A DNA stretch of 64,000 nt from Climacium dendroides (lineage: Eukaryota > Streptophyta > Bryopsida > Hypnales > Climaciaceae): NCBI GenBank assembly GCA_950106755.1, contig OX467086.1, positions 15,208,001-15,272,000 of the forward strand, in the 5' to 3' direction. This document shows, in pieces, positions 24,267 through 36,529 of this stretch (its first letter is position 1; every line of letters begins with the position of its first letter). Position numbers and translations under genes: made by a program. The notes beneath the pieces were generated by a model. The model made no database searches, was not told where the DNA came from, and worked only from the letters and a program-made list of their open reading frames with translations.

Positions 24267-26238
24267 TAGAACTCTATACTTTGAAATACCTTTGATTCTC
24301 TTATAGAACTTCACTCATTTGGAAAGAAAAGATTGAATTTATTGATGGATTGCTGCAAGAAACACCTATTTTTTTTTAAAACAACCTATTTCAGTTAGTA
24401 CTATGACATTTGGAATGATTTTTTAAAAATGAAATAAAATATGGATAATTTGTAAAGAATATGAAATAGTTTGTGTGTAAAAATTTAGATTTAGAAAAAT
24501 TTATCTTTGAAATTTATGAACAAAAAAAAGTGATGGAAAATGTCAAAAAAATAGATACTTTTGATGTTCGATTTATAGAAACTAGTAAGAAATTCAAAAA
24601 AATAAACTAAAAATTGTCAATTTTTTCTAATTTGAAGATGCTCCTTCTCAACCATTTGCATCTTTGGGAAAAAAAATTGTGTTCTTTATACTTGCAAAAA
24701 GGTAGTGCACTTTGAGCACATGTTTAAGGTAGATAGTTTATTATTTTTAGAAAATCTCTTAGTGGGATTGTTAAACTTTATTAGAAGTCCTTATCTCCAA
24801 ATTTTGACCTCCAAACTTTCATTTTTTGATCAAAAATAGTATTTATCCCCTCTTTTAAATAATAAAGGTAGACATTCAATTGAGGACTATTTAAAATAAT
24901 AAATTAAAAATTTTAAATTTAAAAAATTATTGAATGTCTACAACTACCATGTATATCTTTTTTCAAATTTGATACAAAAATGACATATGATGCAAAATTT
25001 ATAAACAAAAAACCACTTGTCTGAGGCTAAGTTAGGGGATAAAAATAGACAAGTGTTTATTTCTATCACCTTAAAATTATGAGCTTTTTAATAAAATCTC
25101 TTTCAAGAAAAATTTGTATTTTTAAAATTTAAAATGACTTTTAGTGGTCTACATCCACTTATAGGGCTTCTCTTCCCTCAATCAATTATTTAAACAATGT
25201 TTTTCATTATGATTTGTTTTCTTAGCACCTCATCTCATTCTAATAAAAAGAGTTGAACATCAATGTGAATGCTAAGGGACAAAAAGATGAATTGTCTTTG
25301 CAATTAATACTTGTACTTCTTTCCCAAGCCTATAATTTTTCATTAGAACTATTACAAATTTTAAGTGGTTTAGGAAGAATCCATCACTAGAACAAAACTT
25401 CATCTTTGGCACCAATTTTCATCCAAATTATTAAATAGTTTAGAATAACTATAATGCAATGAATATTAAAAAAACAAAAATAATTTTTATAAATTTTTCA
25501 ACAAAAATATTATAATATTGATTAATAATGAAGCATTATATTCTAATTATTATGAAATACATATTAGATGTCTAATTGTAGAGTATTTAATAATGATATA
25601 TAAATTTATTAGCATATCATATTCATAAATATATATATACAAAATATATTGTTGTTATTGTTATTTATTACTATTAATGTAGTGTACATATAATATCTTT
25701 ATATGATATATAAAGATATTTTATTATATTATATATTCAATTAATTTTATATTAATTTTATGTTATCAGTATAATAGACAACATCTTTTGGATTATTTGG
25801 TTTTGCAATAGTAAATGTAGAGTAAAAGTTTTTTTTAGGAATTTAGACAACAATAGCAATCAAATTAACATACCAATCATACCTATGGTTTAACATTGTA
25901 ATTCTAACTAAATCAACTAAAATAAATATAGTCATATGTGTTCTCATTGAAATACCCTAATTACTTGTCAATAGATTGTGCTCAAATACTTAAAAATATC
26001 ATCATTTCTTATACACAAGTCATTGCTTGATTTTATAAAAGGTCTATTCTTAGTTCATATTAGGTATTATAACATGCAAAAAATTTACAATGTATTTTAT
26101 AGAAGTCTAAAAACTAGGTATCATCAATAAGAAATTAATATGGATAAATATGTTAGCATAAAGAGTGAATTTTTAAGTTGCAATAGTGGTCGTTTTTGAT
26201 TTTGATCCATTGAAAAGGTGAAGGAAATAAAAAAAAAG

Positions 26239-28597
26239 ATGGGAGGTGACATCACTCAAGAAATGATTAGGAGACGTTCTGAACACAATGAATGTGTTCT
26301 TTACACCATGGAGGTTCATTCTTGAATCCATATTGATACATCTAATGGTTCTATGTATTTTGAAGTTTGTCTTTTATTACTCATTGCAATTGAATACAAT
26401 AGTTTGACACCCATAGGTGTTTATTGGTAGGCTGGACCAAATCTATATAACTTCATGTGCAACATGTCCATATTGTACTCATTTCATAAGACCTACTAGT
26501 TTTATAAAATTGGTTCTTTGCCAATTCAAAACCAAATATTACTTCTTAAATCATTATCAAAACTTTGAAAATTAAAAAACAAATATTCTTAAATAAGTTA
26601 AACTATTCATAAGATCAAATGTTGTTAATTATGAAGGTGACATTTTCTATAAAAAAATCTAAATTAAAAATTTTATACTACATAGACCATTATATATAGG
26701 ACTTGTAAGAATAAATATGTATTTTTAATAATGTAATGCAGGAACTAGTCTTACAAGAGGAATCTATTGAGAGAATAGACAAAACATTAGGGATTTTGTG
26801 CCCACGTTTAAAGATTCTCTACATGCCAAACAATCTCATTCCTCGCCTTGGTTGAGACTACCCCTAATTTTTTTTCTATGGGCACCAACAATAAGTGATG
26901 ATCTTTCTATAATAATCACTTTGGATAAATAAAAGTCAATTAGGATTGTTGATTAAATTAGCTATTGTTATGTAAGATTTTGCTAAATGTAAGAATTTAT
27001 GCAGAGAATCTATACAAATTGAAAGAACTAGAGTATCTCAACATGGCCATGAATAATATAACCAAGGTACTTTTGCACTATCTTATGTCCTAGCGCTCCA
27101 ACATCTAAATTCTAGACGATGAACAAGAGGTTTGGGGGCTTTTTTTACCACGAAGCTTCTCATCCATCCAAACCAATGCTTGATTTTTTTTAATAAACTT
27201 TTTGTGTAATGAATTTGATGAATTTGAGGTAATTTATGTATATAAGCAAAAATATGCAAAAATCAAGAAAGGATTTAGGCACTAAGAGGTTAATGGCATA
27301 AATATGGTGCAGATTGAAGGTTTAGAAAAGTGTGAACAATTGCAAAAGTTGGATTTGACTCTCAACTTTGTTGACCTTAAGAACTTGCATTCGGTTGCCT
27401 CTTTGAATGCCAACGTCCATCTCCAAGAATTGTAAGATTATTATACTCTTTGCTTATGTTGATGTATTTTAAAATTGGCTCCCACGTGGAGTTGGGTCTG
27501 GTGAAGCCCATTGGTCAACACTAAAATAGGAGTTCCAAAAAAACTAGATTCCCAATCCATTGTTAATTGGTGGATTTACCTGCCCCCACTCCATATAGAA
27601 GCCAACCTTTACTCTGTTGTTGGTTGAAATGTGAAAGTGGATCCTTATTGTATAAAAAAAATACATGGCAGGGACAACTTCATTTTGAGTGATACAAACT
27701 ACAATTAGGACCAATGAATAAATGATCCTAGTTGTAGGCTTACAATGACAAAAAGCCAACCTTTGAGGCAAACTTGGAAGGAGAAGGGATTTTTTTATAT
27801 ATATATCTGAGGTTGTTTAATAGGATTGTACTTTCCTCAAGTACTTTCATATTACTATATATAATCTCAATGGTTGGATTTTGTTATTTAAATCCTACTC
27901 AATCTAATCCAACTTCTTTGTTGGCTTGAAAAAAGGTTCCTTACAGGAAACCCATGCACTGATTGGGATGGTTGCCGTAGTTATATCATCACCAAGCTTC
28001 CACATTTGAAGGTAGAATCTTTTTTGGTAGACCTACATTAGTCAAATTTGCTGAGATCAGACTTTATTATTAACTCCTAAAATTCTTTGGCTCAAAAATG
28101 AGAAAAGACTCTCAAAATTGTACAAAAACAATTCTTTGGACAAAAGTGGTTGTATATAAATATTTATACATTTTGAAGAACTTCTAATTGTAAGATTTCA
28201 TTCTTGATTTAAAGTACTAAAATGACATATAAAAAGTTTAGGTCTTCAAAACACTACAGAACATTCAAAAAAATAACTTTTACTATTTCATTTAAGGTCA
28301 TCTAAACAATCCAAGATTGTTTTGGATTTAATTATTTAAAAGAGCTTTGGATGTTAAGTGCAGAGATCTTATACAATACCATACTTAATTGAGAGGTCAC
28401 AAATATCAATAATTGACAACTAGGGAACCCCATTTTTAGACAAAGATCAGTGGTCACATGCATTTAGCCAAGTTATGCTCACACCTAAGATATCAAACCT
28501 AGCAAGTCCAATGTTTGCATAGATAAATTGTAGTTAATCAATACTAGGGATAGGATCCGGCTCTAACAACTTTAGCATCTTCTACCTTACTATAAGG

Positions 28598-28662
<65 letters not shown>

Positions 28663-31398
28663 AAATAAGAATACTTCACCTTTGTATTTTAATAGCAATG
28701 CATCCAATCATATCGCTATTTCAAAAAAAACATTCACAATTTGATAAACTTTTACGTGTTTTGGCTTGAAGAGATTAGATGCATGGGATATCAAACCTCG
28801 AGAAAGGATTATTGCACTACAAGTAAATGACAAAACACTTTTTAAGCAGATTATCTTTGTTTCGCATTATGCTTTTCACCTAGTCCCCCAAATAGATAGT
28901 AACGCAAAGAACAGAGCAGAGAAACAAAGCTAATAACTATGATGTACATGCAGGAAATGCATCGGCTTGAAGAGGACTTGCACGCCATGAATTCATCTTC
29001 TATAGTCTTGCCTTCTCTAGAACCCCAAGTGTAGGTACAAGCCCAACGTTGTCTTCAATCTTGATCCTAAAAGCTTTGTTGACACTAAGTGGACTATAAC
29101 TTATTGTGGTGCTCAAAATAAAGTTCCTGTGCTCATTCTTAGAATATCTTAATCCGGAAAGCTCAACCATCCCTATGATGACAATGAATGATGATGAGTG
29201 TTTTGAAAAATCATTTTCTTTAATTGATAATCATTTAAGCAGCCGCACAAAACTGCAATTTTTCATTTTCTCATTGCAGCTGTATTATAGATTACAGCTG
29301 CAATGAGAAAATGAAAAATTCTTATAATTTAGACTTCCATTACTTAGGGGTACTATAAAAAGGTTATTTGAGGGTGATCGTGTACCAGGAGCAAGGACGA
29401 AAAAGGAGAGCCCAAACGAACTTACACACCTGACACTCGAATTGCTGAGAACCGGGAGCTCAAGGAGCTTCGAGAGGACGCGGAAAATAAATCCAAAGTA
29501 AGCAATCTCTCACCGGAACTCATGTTTCTCTTGTCAAGATGAATGACCCTACTGTTGGATTGATTACAAAATATTTCATACCGTACTTGGGAAGAATCTA
29601 CTATGGGGAATTTCGTTAAAATGGCAGTCATTCCACAACTTTGACACTTCGACAGTTTAGACTGCACGGTTTGAAATCTATACCTGTCCTAGGTGGTAAG
29701 ATGGTTTAGAATGCACAGTCTGAAAATGGCGTAAGGAATATCGCCATTTTAACGCAACTCCCTATTACTGTAATGTGGCTGTATTGTGTTGCCGTTTCAT
29801 GTTGCGACTCGATCTGTAGCGCCCGGAGAGCGAGAAGAAACCATCTACTCGACGAAAAGGCTTCGACCCTCTGCCAATGAATGGTCGCATCTACCAGAGA
29901 AATGAGGGCGGGTAGGCATTGCACTCACATGTCCATGATCATTCACAATATTCTTGAGCTCCAGCCTAAAATTTCACCTGCATTTTCTGCTTATAGCTAA
30001 GGTAAATGATACCCTTGGAACACTTTAGCAGATGGAGGACAAGATTTTCTTAAATTTATTTCACTTTTTCACTTTTCAGTTCCACGTACTGGCGTGGCTA
30101 AAGAATTTGGTTGAGGATTATACCAATTCTTGCCAATTTTTCATCTTTTGTTTGTTCTGTTGGCAGCTCCAATGCAATTTCAGGCAGTTGGATGGGATTA
30201 CCTAACCTAAACCTAAAGAACCGAGAAGCCCAAACAGGGCTTCTGTTTGTTATAGAAGTTTTCGAGTCCGTCACATATGATCTATCTTTTGTCCAAAATT
30301 ATTTACTTCTTGACCAACACATACATTTAGTGTTCTTCACTAAATCTGATGACATACAATTTGGGCCCATCCAAATTTCTACTTTCAATCAAACTGGTCA
30401 TTGTAGAACCATAAATTCTTGGTCCATTAGTGGACAAGCAAAACGAAAACCCAAAGAGGTTGCTCCTCAATAGCCATTTGCCTTTTTGCCGCAAGTAACT
30501 TGAGCTCTAGCTAGCACACGAGGTTTACTAACGAAGAGCTCTGCAGTATGTTATGATTTTGCGAGCATGCTGAGCAGGGTGCAAATTGCTAAACAGGTGG
30601 GACTTCAAACTGGACGAAGCTGATTGCGGAACCAAAGTTGTCCTGGATGTAGCTGTTTCAAAATTCCTTGACACTTCCCTCATCGACATCGACGTACAGC
30701 CTCTCTTGATCCGGGTTTTGATCAAAGGAAAGCTACTGCAGCTTCACTTGCCAGCCGAAGTAAGCAATCCATCCTTTTTCTTGGTTCCTTGAATCTCTAT
30801 CCAATTCCATTCTATTCTGCTCTGAAAATATTAAGATTGCACCATTGATCGATTCTCTTAGTTTAGGCTAACCTTGGAATTGAAGCTTAGGATTTGCTTT
30901 TTCTGCAAATGTTCTTCAATCTCTTGAACACCGAACAATACACAAATCGGGACACAAAGACAGGGTGTTTGAATGAGCTAGCTAGCATTAAGCCTACAAT
31001 TGCAAATAGCGTATCGTATCTTACATTCGACAGAAGAAATTGTGTTGTAGCATACAGTTGCACGCAGAATGGACTGTGATTCAAGAGTGATGCTGTAGGT
31101 GAAGACAGATGCAAGCAGTGCAGAGCGATCGTTGACGACCGGTCACTTGGTGGTGTCGATGCCCCTCGTTACTCCTCATGCCCCACTCAAGCTCAAGTAC
31201 GCTCCGGATTATTATGTGAGAGCTCCCAAGGTCGAAGCCAAAGTGGAAGCACCGCCTGTGGACATTCATGACATTGCAAACAAGACACCACCGCCAAAAC
31301 AATATCCACGAACCAACTGCATTGTCCCTCCAAAAGCCTCAAACCCAGGACCCCAACGACCACCTAGTTGGGCTGAAGATGTGCCTCAATTGGAATAA
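26239..31398 (+). CDS. DNAAF11: dynein axonemal assembly factor 11 (LRRC6 / TilB)
   Basis: Eleven exons: 26239-26313, 26742-26850, 27005-27066, 27313-27431, 27936-28011, 28772-28822, 28954-29030, 29389-29497, 29820-29911, 30597-30759 and 31099-31398. All join in phase to give 410 residues, near the family's usual length. The start ITQEMIRRRSEHNECVLYTM is the TilB signature. LRR units follow (CPRLKILYMPNNLIP, LKELEYLNMAMNNI, LQKLDLTLNFV), then the LRR cap FLTGNPCTDWDGCRSYIITK and LDAWDIKPRERI. Exons 10-11 hold the CS-like domain (KFLDTSLIDIDVQP, IKGKLLQLHLPAE, SSAERSLTTGHLVVSMP). The protein works in the cytoplasm with chaperones to preassemble axonemal dynein arms, so expression in sperm-forming tissue is expected. 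The donor of exon 7 (GT|GTAGGT) is the weakest call. Introns carry a TA array, a perfect hairpin and two transposons. Confidence 0.9.
27088..27295 (+). mobile_element. repeat in DNAAF11 intron 3, related to 39421-39645
   Basis: GCGCTCCAACATCTAAATTC, TAGACGATGAACAAG, CTTCTCATCCATCCAAACCA and TATAAGCAAAAATATGC recur in order at 39.4-39.6 kb. The right end reads GGCACTAAGAGG followed by TTAA, and the left end GTCCTAGCGC. It looks like a decayed TTAA-flanked element that fills most of intron 3. Confidence 0.55.
28601..28659. repeat. (TA)n microsatellite in DNAAF11 intron 5
   Basis: About 59 bases of uninterrupted alternating TA within the intron between exons 5 and 6. Confidence 0.95.
29257..29320. 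repeat. perfect 28-bp inverted repeat with 8-base loop in DNAAF11 intron 7
   Basis: The arms 29257-29284 and 29293-29320 are exact reverse complements (left arm starts AATTTTTCATTTTCTCATTG and ends CAGCTGTA; loop TTATAGAT). The complementarity stops abruptly at both outer edges. It could be a very young fold-back duplication or a small-RNA-type hairpin. Confidence 0.9.
29605..29762. mobile_element. GGGAATTTC-family MITE in DNAAF11 intron 8
   Basis: Starts GGGGAATTTCGTTAAAATGGC and ends with the inverse GCCATTTTAACGCAACTCCC. TAT lies on both sides, a possible 3-bp target duplication. The interior has ACTGCACGGTTTGAAATCTA units shared with the copy at 31426. It ends 58 bases before the exon-9 start. 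Confidence 0.7.
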
Positions 31399-31425
31399 TA
31401 GCTCCATCGTAGTAACTTGGAAAAT

Positions 31426-31594
31426 GGGAAATTTCATTAAAATGGTGAATATTTTGTGACTATGACATCCCACAGTTCACATCGGGCAGTCTGAAATCTA
31501 GTACGCTAATAGATTTCAAACCGTCCGGTTTGAACTGTAGAAATGGTACATTGTAAAAATGGCACATGGAATATCGCCATTTTAATGAAATTCC
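31426..31594. mobile_element. GGGAATTTC-family MITE just behind the DNAAF11 stop codon
   Basis: Begins GGGAAATTTCATTAAAATGG and ends ATCGCCATTTTAATGAAATT CC. The interior contains TGAAATCTA and its inverse. It begins 28 bases after the stop at 31398, so it probably lies in the 3' untranslated region and could be transcribed as a hairpin. Confidence 0.7.
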
Positions 31595-32366
31595 TGATGA
31601 AGGTAAACCTGCCTTTGACCCCATAGCCAGAATGACTGGTTTGCCATGTTGGTATTGTTGAAATTTTCCCATAAAAGATAAATGTGAGAAATGGGAAGAG
31701 CAACTAAAATTTTAATTTTTGGACAAAATATGAATTTCTTATGAATTTTTGAAGTGGGATGCCCAGTTGATCTTAAAGAGTCTTTAGACTACCCCCAAAC
31801 CAACAAAAGTGTACCCTTATTGGTCATCTTATTAACTATCAAGCAATCACAACATGAAGGCCTAAAAAAGTCACTTTTTTTGTTATGAATTTACACTCAC
31901 AAAGGTAGAAGTTTCTATTGTAGTCATTAATCAACCATTCTTGATCACCATCATCCAAAACATTGATTGTGAATACTAACTCAATCTAATGTAGCCCAAA
32001 TCTAATCTATTGAAAAAAGTTGTCATGGGTTAATGCAAAACTTTAATGAGTCATTTTCCAAGTATTTGTGATAGATCTTTTGCTTGTCATAGACTAGTTT
32101 ACCTTACCTTTGGTACTAAAGAGTGAAAATTCTATTTTAGAGCTATCAAATACTTGAAGTATTTAGTGGAAGCTTTACTTGGCAACTTGGGCTTTTGTTT
32201 ATTAAGAGTTGGTAAAAACAAAGGAAGAAGGGAGGATGGTTTTTAAAAAAGCAATCTCTACAAGCTAAAGAGTAAAGAGATCTTTAACACAACATTGATA
32301 AACTTGAAAGACCTAATGTCAAGATTGAAAACTTGCATGATGAGTATAGTGACTTAACTAAGATTA

Positions 32367-32515
32367 CTCCCTCCATCCCATAATACTAGTCCCTTTTGTT
32401 TTTTCATTTGTTCTAAATTACTTGTCCTCTTTAGCAATGTACTTTAAACCTAATTTTGTGGTTGAAAATGATTCTTCTATTTTCGATGTCAACTTAGAAT
32501 GGCACAAAACAAATG
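32367..32515 (+). mobile_element. Stowaway-like MITE, left end intact, right end eroded
   Basis: TA followed by CTCCCTCCATCCCATAATAC and TAGTCCC is the classic Stowaway/mariner MITE terminus. The right part keeps TTAGAATGGCACAAAACAAATGG but lacks the expected inverse GGGACGGAGGGAG. The right boundary is approximate. Confidence 0.65.
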
Positions 32516-35104
32516 GCTAAAGAGAGACAAAGAAGAGATCTATCTAGGAAAGATATGAGATTGTGTATTCCCACTCAAGGTTCAACAACAATAGGACTTC
32601 AAGCACTACTTAGGGTTTACAAACCCTTTATATTGACTACACTTAACCTCTCTTACATCCTCCTATCCCTTAATAGCTTTTTTCCTACTAACATCAAGAG
32701 AGCCAAAAAACCTTGATTACTATCAAGGATCTAATTCCTAGGGGACATAGAGAATGAAGAAGAAAAGACCTTGGCTTGGTATGTTGAAGATTGGTTGTTT
32801 TTCACCGGTTAATGAATCATTGATTGTGATCTCTACACATGACATTTTGTATTCTAAAATCTTGTTTAATAATCAAAAAGTTTGAAATAGCTCACTTAAT
32901 TTTGGTTTGTATTAATCTTAATTAGAATGTCTAGTTAACCCTTAAAAGGACCAAGTGACCATTTAATGTATGCAAGAGATCTCAAGTAGTACATATAAAG
33001 TCAATTTGATCGGATGTTCACAAAATTTTGACACAAGGTCTGAACATGTACCCCCTTAGTGGGAATATAATTTTTTTTTTGATGTGGTGCCTAGAAAAAA
33101 ATTATTTTGTCCTAAACATTTCAAGCAACATGAACAAAACTCCTCTTCACCTTCTAAAATTTGGGAGATATGTATCTTATATGATACAAAATGCAAATGT
33201 CAAAAAATAACCATATATATTGTAAAAATTTCAATATATGAGGAGTTAAAGTCTATTGATCTTGTTGGACAAGGTCAAATTTTTTTTACTAACTTCAATT
33301 GTTATAATCTTTTAATTCATGTAGTCAATGTTTTTGAAATTTTTTCTACACATTCCCACATTAATCTAGGCTAAATTTGTGTTAGTTGAATTTAAAAAAC
33401 AAACATTTAGCATGCTTCACAAAGTCAATTCTTCAAGCCATTTTGGTGTGCTTTGTATCTATATCAATCAAGATCTTTATTACTTTTGTCTTATGTCTTA
33501 TGTCACTTGGCAATAAAGAACTAAAAAATTAGAGAAATCAACAATTGATATAAAAAAACACTTGTGTATTTTCTAAAAAAATCAGTGGCTTTGATAGTTT
33601 TGAGTTTTTATTTTAATTTTATAAGATTTGAAAAGTCACTCTCCATAGTCACATAATATTGAAGTTGCCATGCTATTATGGTATCTATTGTGTGAATAAT
33701 ACAATGTTTTAAAAAAAATGAAAATATTGCATGATCATTAATATGTGCTTGCCAAGAAAATTTTGAAAGAAGATTTTATTTTAAAAAATCACCAAAAAAA
33801 TATTTTTTAATTTTATTTAAAATAAATAAATTTTGGCTCAATTGACCTAATTTGTATTAGAATTCAATTGATTATTTACCATCAATTAGGGCATTGCTTT
33901 AAAAAAATTATCTATGTATTGATCATCATTGTACAAAATAGCTCTAATTTAGTTTTAAACAAAAATAATTAGGTAGTATAAAAATAGTTTGTTGACATTT
34001 TATGTAATCAAATTTCATTTAGAAATTCAAATTAACCTCAAACTATTAAATATTATTCAAGTCCATTTGCATACCTTGGATCTTGCCTTGGGTATACTAT
34101 GAGTATTAGATTAATTTTAAAATGTGAAATAAGATGTATTTCTTCATTAACTATTTGATAATTAAGCTGTTATTCTATACAAAAAATAATTGATAATTAT
34201 GAGCATGTAAATATAATAGATTAAAGGTTTTAATAAATTATTGAAAACTCATTGATTTTGACTAATTAAATTGATATCAATCTAATATAAAGTTGTTGAA
34301 TTGAAACATTATGTCAAATAATAAACCACCAAAATTTTATTATTTTGATTTAGTTCCTGTAATTATGCTTTCACTTTTCACTATTGACATTTAACAATGA
34401 TATATTGCTTATTAGCAACAAATGTCTTGGTTATTTGAAATATTCCAAATGATCTTTTATTGTCCAATAGTGCAAAGTATAATTATTGCTTGAAATTTAA
34501 TTCTACCAAATTTTTTTTTCAAATGTTTTGGTACCACAGTTCTTCAAAAGATTTTTAAAACAAATTCTTCTACCATGTGCCCCAATAAACAATTGTTAGG
34601 GTAAAACTTCAAGCAATTTTGTAGCATGGCACACACTAGATCAAAGAGGTTGAAATCAATTCAAAATTGCAACTATTTTGAAAGAATCCAAATTCTATAA
34701 TGATGTAAGGGCCTAAAAGTGTCCAATGAATGATAGAGAATCTTCTATGTAAGAAATACAAATGTTCCTCCTTGAAATTTTGTGTGAAAATGAGAGACCT
34801 TGCAGAATAATTTGACTTATAATTAGTGCTCTTGGTGTATTTTTTAAGCAAGTGATTCACATGGTAAAAAGGATGATTTCCATGGTGATCCCATTTCTTT
34901 CCATATTCAGTTCAAAAAATAAATTCCCCTTCTGTCAATGCTTGATGTGCGGTAATCATCTAACTAATAAGTTGAGTGCTTGAAGGCTGCCTTCTCTTGT
35001 GCACACCAGCATCACTGCAAACCCAGAGGACCCCCAAAACAGGTCAGAGTTTTTATGCAACTAAGTTTAGATCTAAGTGATTGTGAAGAATAACTGCTTT
35101 TACA

Positions 35105-35365
35105 GGGAATTTCATTAATATGGTGCATTCCATACACCATTTTAAACTGCGCAATCTAAACCGTAAAAGTGCCATTTAGGACATGTATACATTTCAGACT
35201 ATAGAGGCTTAATTATAAAAGTGTCATCTAGGACAAATATACAATTTAGACGGTGTATTCTAAACCGCAAAAGTGCCATCTAGGGTTGGTGTACATTTCA
35301 GACCGCATGATCTAAACCGTAAAAGTGCCAAAGTTGTGGAATTGCACCATTTTAACAAAATTTCC
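35105..35365. mobile_element. GGGAATTTC-family MITE with internal tandem units
   Basis: Begins GGGAATTTCATTAATATGGTG and ends CACCATTTTAACAAAATTTCC. Inside, a unit of about 60-65 bp built on CTAAACCGTAAAAGTGCCAT, CTAGGACA and TACATTTCAGAC is repeated three to four times. This is the clearest view of the family's internal structure. Confidence 0.7.
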
Positions 35366-35904
35366 TATTTTTTTTGTTTTTAGTGAAGGTAGATCGTTCA
35401 GTCAAGGTCACACAATGGACTCTGAAATGGATGCTTTCAGTCAATGGGCACAAAAATCTACAAACTTTTTCCTACCTTTCATTTGCATCATGGCACTATA
35501 AATTGAACCATCACGTTGTGCATCTTCAAATTTGTGCATATTGTTCAATGATCCCTAGTTCTCTTGTTTATTACTATGATAAACACCTATTGGAGTTTCC
35601 AAAGTGTCTATGCTATTCAATGTTGTTATTGGTTAGAAGCAAGTGCTTCCACAATCTATGTCATCACTCATTATTAAAGGTTGATGAATTGTCATTTTTC
35701 CTGAGAGGTGAACTAGCTTTCCTACATGTGCACTTTCTTGGTGCATTAGGTAAGTTAACTGACATTGGCACTGGGAGTGGGAGAGCCTACACAAGCACAT
35801 ACCACAAAACAGGGGACAAGTTTATGGACACACCGGAAGTGCACATGTAGAACGAACTGCTTCTTTCTTCCACTTCATTGAATGATAAAAAAGATGGATA
35901 GATC

Positions 35905-36430
35905 CAAATATTGTGTGCACGTTGCAATTCAGCCTCACAATTGCAAGTGTTTGATGTTAACAATTGGGATCGATCCTGAGTTGACATTGTATGCACATTA
36001 TATGCACATTGTGCGCACATTGCTATAGAAATTTCAAGTTGTTAATGTTAATAATTGGGATCGATCCTGAGTAGATATTCGGTATGCACGTTGTGTGCAA
36101 TGCAGACACACAATTGCCAGTGTTTGATGTTAGTAATTGCCAGGATCAATTCTGAGTAGACAGGTATGCACATTGAATGCACATTGTATGCGCATTTGTG
36201 TGCACATTGCAATTCGATCAGGCCCACAATTGCACGTTCTTTACGTTAATAATTGGGATCGATCCTGAGTAGATATTGTATGCACATTGTGTGCACATTG
36301 CAATTCAGGTTCTCAATTGCAAGTTTTGGATGTTAATAATTGGGATCCTGTGGGGAAATTGTATGAACATTGCATTTCAGACAGACAATCGGAAGTTTTG
36401 AATCATGTTAGTAATTGGGAATGAATGATC
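35905..36430. repeat. minisatellite behind PrxIIE, unit about 85-105 bp
   Basis: Five to six diverged units share GTTAATAATTGGGATCGATC, CTGAGTAGATATTGTATGCA, CATTGTGTGCACATTGCAAT and CACAATTGCAAGTTTTGGAT. The unit contains the palindromes GGATCGATCC, TGTGCACA and CAATTG. The array ends about 100 bases beyond the PrxIIE stop codon. Confidence 0.8.
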
Positions 36431-36529
36431 CTTCAAACTTCCCATGATCCTTCTGTCAATCCCTCCGCATCACATTCTGGTCGAGGACTAGCGATTAGAG
36501 CATCGATTACAGGATCGGCAAGACCTACA

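Larger units (their letters stand above)
19111..26238. other. intergenic, repeat-dominated
   Basis: Between the coiled-coil gene and DNAAF11 no other gene was recognised. The region holds the mobile elements listed at 20307, 20878 and 24009, a dispersed repeat at 23430, and long AT-rich stretches. The 22256-22516 minus frame (EEELEKTKLLLTNLKQQVAI) reads like coiled coil but lacks neighbouring exons; I treat it as chance or relic sequence. Confidence 0.5.
31595..36529. other. intergenic between DNAAF11 and PrxIIE, no further gene recognised
   Basis: AT-rich sequence with the Stowaway-like end at 32367, the MITE at 35105 and the minisatellite at 35905. The longest open frame, 35374-35850 on the plus strand (158 codons), shows no recognisable domain and starts directly after the MITE; I regard it as unproven. 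Confidence 0.5.

Noticed and set aside
30111..30473. 120-codon plus-strand frame inside DNAAF11 intron 9
   Set aside because: The flanking exons join in phase without it and it shows no recognisable domain.
35374..35850. 158-codon plus-strand open frame next to a MITE
   Set aside because: No domain, no partner exons, and composition typical of chance frames; kept only as a remark in the intergenic entry.
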